NCBI RefSeq assembly: GCF_001942405.1
Contig: NZ_MKKA01000011.1
Span: forward strand, 186,001 to 250,000
Origin: Ornithinimicrobium sp. CNJ-824
GTDB lineage: Bacteria > Actinomycetota > Actinomycetes > Actinomycetales > Dermatophilaceae
Direction: 5' to 3'
DNA length: 64,000 bases
Both the position numbers and the translations under genes were made by a program. A model generated the notes under the pieces. It did no database searches, was not told where the DNA came from, and worked only from the letters and a program-made list of their open reading frames with translations. Positions 60,373 to 64,000 of the stretch are shown piece by piece; positions within the stretch are counted from its first letter, which is position 1, and each line of letters begins with the position of its first letter.

Positions 60373-61602
60373 ATGTCAGCGCCCCAGGCCGTCATCGTCG
60401 CCGCCGCCCGCACCCCGATCGGACGGGCGTTCAAGGGCTCGCTCACCAGCGTCCGCCCCGACGACCTGGCCGCCGGCGTGATCCAGGCCGCCCTCGACCA
60501 GGTGCCCGGCCTGGACCCCACGACCATCGACGACCTCTACCTGGGGTGCGCCGAGCCGTCCGCGGAGCACGGGTTCAACATGGCGCGCGTCGTCAGCGTG
60601 CTGCTGGGGCTCGACGGGCTCCCGGGCGCCACCGTGAACCGCTTCTGCGCGTCCTCGGTGCAGACGACCCGGCAGGCCTTCCACGCCATCCGCGCCGGCG
60701 AGGGGGACGTGTTCGTCAGCGCGGGGGTCGAGGCGGTCTCCCGCTACCAGAACTTCGCCGGCGCCGGCGGGGGCGACGAGAGCGTGAAGAACCCCCGGTT
60801 CGCCGACGCGATGGCCCGCACCGAGGAGACCGCGCGGACCAACGCCACCTGGACCGACCCGCGGGAGGAGGGTCTGCTCCCGGACGTCTACATCTCCATG
60901 GGGCAGACGGCCGAGAACGTGGCCACCTCGCTGGGCATCTCCCGACAGCGGCAGGACGAGTGGGGCGTGACCTCCCAGAACCGCGCGGAGGCGGCGATCA
61001 GGGCCGGCGTCTTCGAGCGCGAGATCGCCCCGGTCACCCTGGCCGACGGCACCGTGGTCAGCACCGACGACGGGCCACGCGCCGGTGTCACCCTGGAGAA
61101 GGTCTCCCAGCTGCAGCCCGTCTTCCGCGAGGACGGCACCGTGACGGCCGGCAACTGCTGCCCGCTCAACGACGGCGCCGCCGCCCTCGTCGTGATGAGC
61201 GACACCCGGGCCAAGGAGCTCGGCCTGACCCCGTTGGCCAGGATCGTCTCCACCGGCGTCTCCGCCCTGTCCCCGGAGATCATGGGCCTGGGACCGGTCG
61301 ACGCGTCCCGACAGGCGCTCGCCCGGGCCGGGATGACGATGGAGGACATGGACCTCTACGAGATCAACGAGGCCTTCGCCGTGCAGGTGCTCGGCTCCGC
61401 CGACGCGCTGGGGATGGACTACGACCGGCTCAACGTGCACGGCGGCGCGATCGCCCTGGGGCACCCGTTCGGTTCCACCGGCGCCCGCATCTCCACCACG
61501 CTCATCAACGCGCTGCAGACGCAGGACAAGCAGTTCGGCCTGGAGACGATGTGCGTCGGCGGGGGCCAGGGCATGGCGATCGTCCTCGAGCGCCTGAGCT
61601 GA
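60373..61602 (+). CDS. Acetyl-CoA C-acyltransferase (thiolase)
   Basis: 409-aa degradative-type thiolase. Catalytic residues are Cys92 in VNRFCASSVQT, His in GGAIALGHPFGSTGAR and Cys in CVGGGQGMAI; NEAFAVQVLG is also present. A strong AGGAGG precedes ATG 60373. It lies ~100 bases after oleD on the same strand. It may be part of beta-oxidation (FadA) and could supply or consume acyl-CoA for OleA, but no fadB partner is adjacent. Confidence 0.92.
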   Translation: MSAPQAVIVAAARTPIGRAFKGSLTSVRPDDLAAGVIQAALDQVPGLDPTTIDDLYLGCAEPSAEHGFNMARVVSVLLGLDGLPGATVNRFCASSVQTTRQAFHAIRAGEGDVFVSAGVEAVSRYQNFAGAGGGDESVKNPRFADAMARTEETARTNATWTDPREEGLLPDVYISMGQTAENVATSLGISRQRQDEWGVTSQNRAEAAIRAGVFEREIAPVTLADGTVVSTDDGPRAGVTLEKVSQLQPVFREDGTVTAGNCCPLNDGAAALVVMSDTRAKELGLTPLARIVSTGVSALSPEIMGLGPVDASRQALARAGMTMEDMDLYEINEAFAVQVLGSADALGMDYDRLNVHGGAIALGHPFGSTGARISTTLINALQTQDKQFGLETMCVGGGQGMAIVLERLS

Positions 61603-61613
61603 CCCGCCCGGGG

Positions 61614-61646
61614 CCGGCCGTCGGTGCGGCGCGCACCGGCGGCCGG
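61614..61646 (+). terminator. Hairpin terminator after the thiolase gene
   Basis: A 15-base stem (61614-61628 with 61632-61646) with a single G-T wobble and a three-base loop, 12 bases after the thiolase stop. It likely ends the ole/thiolase transcription unit. Confidence 0.7.
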
Positions 61647-61694
61647 GGGTACCCTGACGGCCGATCCGTTCCCTTCCCCCGGTGAGGTGCCCCC

Positions 61695-62672
61695 ATGGCT
61701 GCTGGTCTGGCCGCCCTGCTCGACGACATCGCCGCGATCGCCCGGGTCGCGGCCGCCTCGGTCGACGACATCAGCGCCGCCGCGGGGCGCGCGAGCATGA
61801 AGGCGGCCGGCGTCGTCGTCGACGACGCCGCCGTCACGCCCCGGTACGTCACCGGTTTCGACCCCAGCCGGGAGCTGCCGATCATCAAGAAGATCGGCCT
61901 CGGCTCGCTGCGCAACAAGCTGCTCTTCATCGTCCCCGCGGCGCTCCTGCTGAGCCAGTTCGCGCCATGGGTGCTCACCCCGCTCCTCATGCTCGGTGGC
62001 ACCTACCTGTCCTACGAGGGCGCGCACAAGGTGCTCGAGTGGCTCGGCGTCGGAGGCCACCACGACGGCGCGAAGGACGCGCCGGTCGTGGAGCAGGGGC
62101 CCGAGGAGGAGAAGAAGATGGTCTCCGGTGCGATCCGCACCGACTTCATCCTCTCCTCCGAGATCATGGTCATCGCCCTCAACGAGGTGACCGACGAGCC
62201 GTTCCTCAACCGGGCGGTCATCCTCGTCGCCGTCGCGATCGGCATCACGCTGCTCATCTACGGGGTGGTCGCCCTCATCGTGAAGATGGACGACGTCGGG
62301 CTGCACCTGGCCGAGCGTCCCCAGGAAGGGGCCCAGCGGATCGGCCGCTTCCTCGTCAAGGCCATGCCCGTGGTCCTGAAGACCCTCTCCATCGTCGGCG
62401 TCGTCGCCATGCTGTGGGTCGGCGGGCACATCCTGCTGGTCGGCACCGACGACCTGGGCTTCCACCCGCTCTACGCCTTCGTGCACCACATGGAGGAGAT
62501 CGTCGCCGGGTGGGTCCCGGGCGCGGCCGGCCTCGTGGCCTGGCTGACGAACACCTTCTTCTCGGCCGTGCTCGGGCTCCTCGTGGGGACCGTGGTCGTC
62601 GGCATCGTCTCGCTGCTGCCCTTCGGCTCGAAGGACGAGCACGCCGACGACCACGCCGACGCGCGGCACTGA
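61695..62672 (+). CDS. DUF808 family membrane protein
   Basis: 325-aa protein resembling E. coli YedI (DUF808). It opens with LAALLDDIAAIARVAAASVDDISAAAGRASMKAAG (read as segments) and VVDDAAVTPRYVTGFDPSRELPIIKKI, followed by about six to seven membrane helices. LRTDFILSSEIMVIAL-like sequence in the middle is also typical. Function is unknown. The ATG is followed at once by family sequence. Confidence 0.85.
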   Translation: MAAGLAALLDDIAAIARVAAASVDDISAAAGRASMKAAGVVVDDAAVTPRYVTGFDPSRELPIIKKIGLGSLRNKLLFIVPAALLLSQFAPWVLTPLLMLGGTYLSYEGAHKVLEWLGVGGHHDGAKDAPVVEQGPEEEKKMVSGAIRTDFILSSEIMVIALNEVTDEPFLNRAVILVAVAIGITLLIYGVVALIVKMDDVGLHLAERPQEGAQRIGRFLVKAMPVVLKTLSIVGVVAMLWVGGHILLVGTDDLGFHPLYAFVHHMEEIVAGWVPGAAGLVAWLTNTFFSAVLGLLVGTVVVGIVSLLPFGSKDEHADDHADARH

Positions 62673-62680
62673 CCCGGCCG

Positions 62681-62977
62681 TCAGGGCAGGGCGCGCCGTA
62701 GGCCTGTCAACCGCTCCCCGAGCTCGCCAGGCGGCAGGCCCGCGGCCCGCCAGTCGAAGACCATCACCCGCAGCTGGTCCATGAGCACGGCCGGCCCCAG
62801 GTCCGGGACGGGCGCCCTGGGCACGCCGCAGATGTCGGAGACCTCGTCGGCCAGGCCCTGCACCACGGCCACCACGGCCGGGACAGCAGGAAGCGCGCGG
62901 TCCAACGGCAGCTGCTGCCACCGTCGGACCACGCGCTCCAGCTCGGCACGGACGACGTCGTCGTGGTCGTCGTCCAT
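62681..62977 (-). CDS. Hypothetical protein, 98 aa
   Basis: Acidic N-terminus (MDDDHDDVVRAELERVVRRW), then predicted helices with LGPAVLMDQLRVMVFDWRAAGL near the end. No membrane segment or catalytic motif. The length, codon use and tight position ten bases after the Bax-inhibitor gene support a real gene. I do not recognise the family. Confidence 0.6.
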   Translation of the reverse strand: MDDDHDDVVRAELERVVRRWQQLPLDRALPAVPAVVAVVQGLADEVSDICGVPRAPVPDLGPAVLMDQLRVMVFDWRAAGLPPGELGERLTGLRRALP

Positions 62978-62987
62978 CCGGGGTCGG

Positions 62988-63869
62988 TCAGTCGCGCTGC
63001 AGGATCGAGAAGAGCCGCAGGAACTCGATGTAGAGCCAGACCAGGCTGGCGACCAGGCCGTGGCCGAGCAGCCAGGAGTACTTCTCCGGGGCCCCGCCGC
63101 GCACGGCCCGGTCCACGGAGTCGAAGTCGACCGCGAGGCTGTAGGACGCCATCCCCACGCCGAACAGCGAGATGAGGATGCCCAGCGGGCCGCCGTAGAC
63201 GCCCCAGCCGTCGCCGAAACCGAGGAAGCCGGCGCCGATGTTGACGAGCAGGAAGACCAGGTAGCCCATCGCCATCATCCCGAAGATGCGGCGGGACTTG
63301 CTGGTGACCTTGATGAACCCCGCCTTCCAGGCGATGAACATCCCGGCGAAGGTCGCCATCGTGGCCACCACGGCGGTCGTCACGACGCCCGGGTAGGCCT
63401 CGTTGAAGGTCACGCTGACCGCGCCGAGGAACAGCCCCTGCAGCCCCGCGTGCACGAGGATGAGCGGGACGTTGACCTTCTTGCTGAAGCCGATGGCGAA
63501 GGACAGGGCCAGCGAGCCGAACATGCCCAGCAGCCACACCGGCATGGCGATCTCCGGCCTGGGGCCGACGAAGAACCAGGTGGCGCCGGTGACGGCCAGC
63601 GTCAGCCCGAACAGCAGCATGGTCTTGACGACGACGTCGTCCAGGGTCAGCCGGCCGGTCTGCGCGGGCCCGGCGGGCGCCTGGCCGTACATGTCGCGCA
63701 GCTGCTGGTCGGTGAGGGTCTCGCTCGGACCGGGCTGGTAGCCGGACGGGCCGGGGATGGTCGGGGAGCCCTGCGGCGGGGCGTAGCCGCCCGGCTGCGA
63801 GCCGAAACCGGCGTAGCCGCCCTGGGACGCCTCCTTGTCGATGCGGTTGAAGACCGGGTTGACGGCCAT
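62988..63869 (-). CDS. Bax inhibitor-1/YccA family protein
   Basis: 293-aa membrane protein. Residues 1-75 are a cytoplasmic Gly/Pro/Gln/Tyr-rich tail, and the rest has about seven helices typical of the BI-1/YccA/TMBIM family, with FNEAYPGVVTTAV and a late acidic residue in LYIEFLRLFSIL. Family members in bacteria are suggested to be pH-sensitive calcium channels or modulators of membrane proteases. ATG 63869 has a GGAGG site at good spacing. Confidence 0.88.
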   Translation of the reverse strand: MAVNPVFNRIDKEASQGGYAGFGSQPGGYAPPQGSPTIPGPSGYQPGPSETLTDQQLRDMYGQAPAGPAQTGRLTLDDVVVKTMLLFGLTLAVTGATWFFVGPRPEIAMPVWLLGMFGSLALSFAIGFSKKVNVPLILVHAGLQGLFLGAVSVTFNEAYPGVVTTAVVATMATFAGMFIAWKAGFIKVTSKSRRIFGMMAMGYLVFLLVNIGAGFLGFGDGWGVYGGPLGILISLFGVGMASYSLAVDFDSVDRAVRGGAPEKYSWLLGHGLVASLVWLYIEFLRLFSILQRD

Positions 63870-64000
63870 GGAACCTCCGTTGTCGTGCGGCACGGCGGGA
63901 AAGTCCCCCGACGTGTCTCTTTCCCAGGGTAGAACGTCGGTGGTGGCCCCCACCATTCCGGGAACCGGACCGCTGCGGGCCCTGTCCACAGCGCCTGTCC

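Overview
The window is high-GC (roughly 70% or more by eye), gene-dense DNA from an actinobacterium. Evidence for this is a Kgd-type multifunctional 2-oxoglutarate enzyme, a mycothiol conjugate amidase, a Rho factor with a long Arg/Asp/Gln/Gly-rich insert, frequent GTG starts and many 1-4 nt GTGA/ATGA/TGATG gene overlaps. Gene order recalls mycobacterial and streptomycete chromosomes: argS-hom-rho-rpmE-prfA-prmC-sua5-glyA-wecA-atpI-atpB, and greA-DUF4307-mca with hlyIII-uppS. The fused oleBC gene suggests Micrococcales, possibly an Intrasporangiaceae/Ornithinimicrobium-like lineage; that placement is inference. It looks like ordinary chromosome, with no prophage, insertion sequence, plasmid gene or CRISPR array.

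Layout. 1-14.0 kb (minus strand): 5' end of the ATP synthase operon (atpF partial, atpE, atpB, two small AtpI/AtpZ-like genes), a WecA/MraY-type transferase, glyA, sua5, prmC, prfA, rpmE, rho, a homoserine dehydrogenase lacking its ACT domain, and argS. A short graveyard of decayed genes lies between rpmE and rho. 14.2-23.7 kb (plus): tRNA-Arg, aldehyde dehydrogenase, an ABC exporter, kgd, a GNAT protein, a DUF6104 protein and an SGNH hydrolase. 23.6-29.6 kb (minus): pheA, a polyprenyl-phosphate sugar transferase next to a low-molecular-weight tyrosine phosphatase, tsaE, alr, leuB. 29.8-35.1 kb (plus): leuC, leuD, an AbiEi/DUF559 gene bracketed by two quasi-palindromic repeats, and leuA behind an apparently leaderless leucine leader peptide. 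35-39.4 kb (minus): VOC protein, nnrDE, acpS, glmS. 39.5-48 kb: coaA, DUF1206 protein, lytic transglycosylase, PhoH-like ATPase, polar amino-acid ABC transporter, prenyl transferase, hlyIII. 48-55.3 kb: small membrane protein, mca, DUF4307, greA, ilvA, MutL/GlmL-like ATPase, msrA, lipoprotein. 55.5-61.6 kb (plus): the olefin/beta-lactone genes oleA, oleBC and oleD, then a thiolase. The end holds DUF808, a 98-aa hypothetical and a Bax-inhibitor-1 family protein.

A caution runs through the annotation. At least 18 conserved genes, several normally essential (prfA, kgd, glmS, coaA), carry single-base frameshifts. Nearly all fit the loss of one base from a short G/C run, and in each case restoring one base makes the gene length divisible by three. 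They are best read as sequence errors, so each such gene is annotated as one feature across both frames. No stretch longer than about 300 bases is left without a feature; the larger intergenic stretches are described individually.
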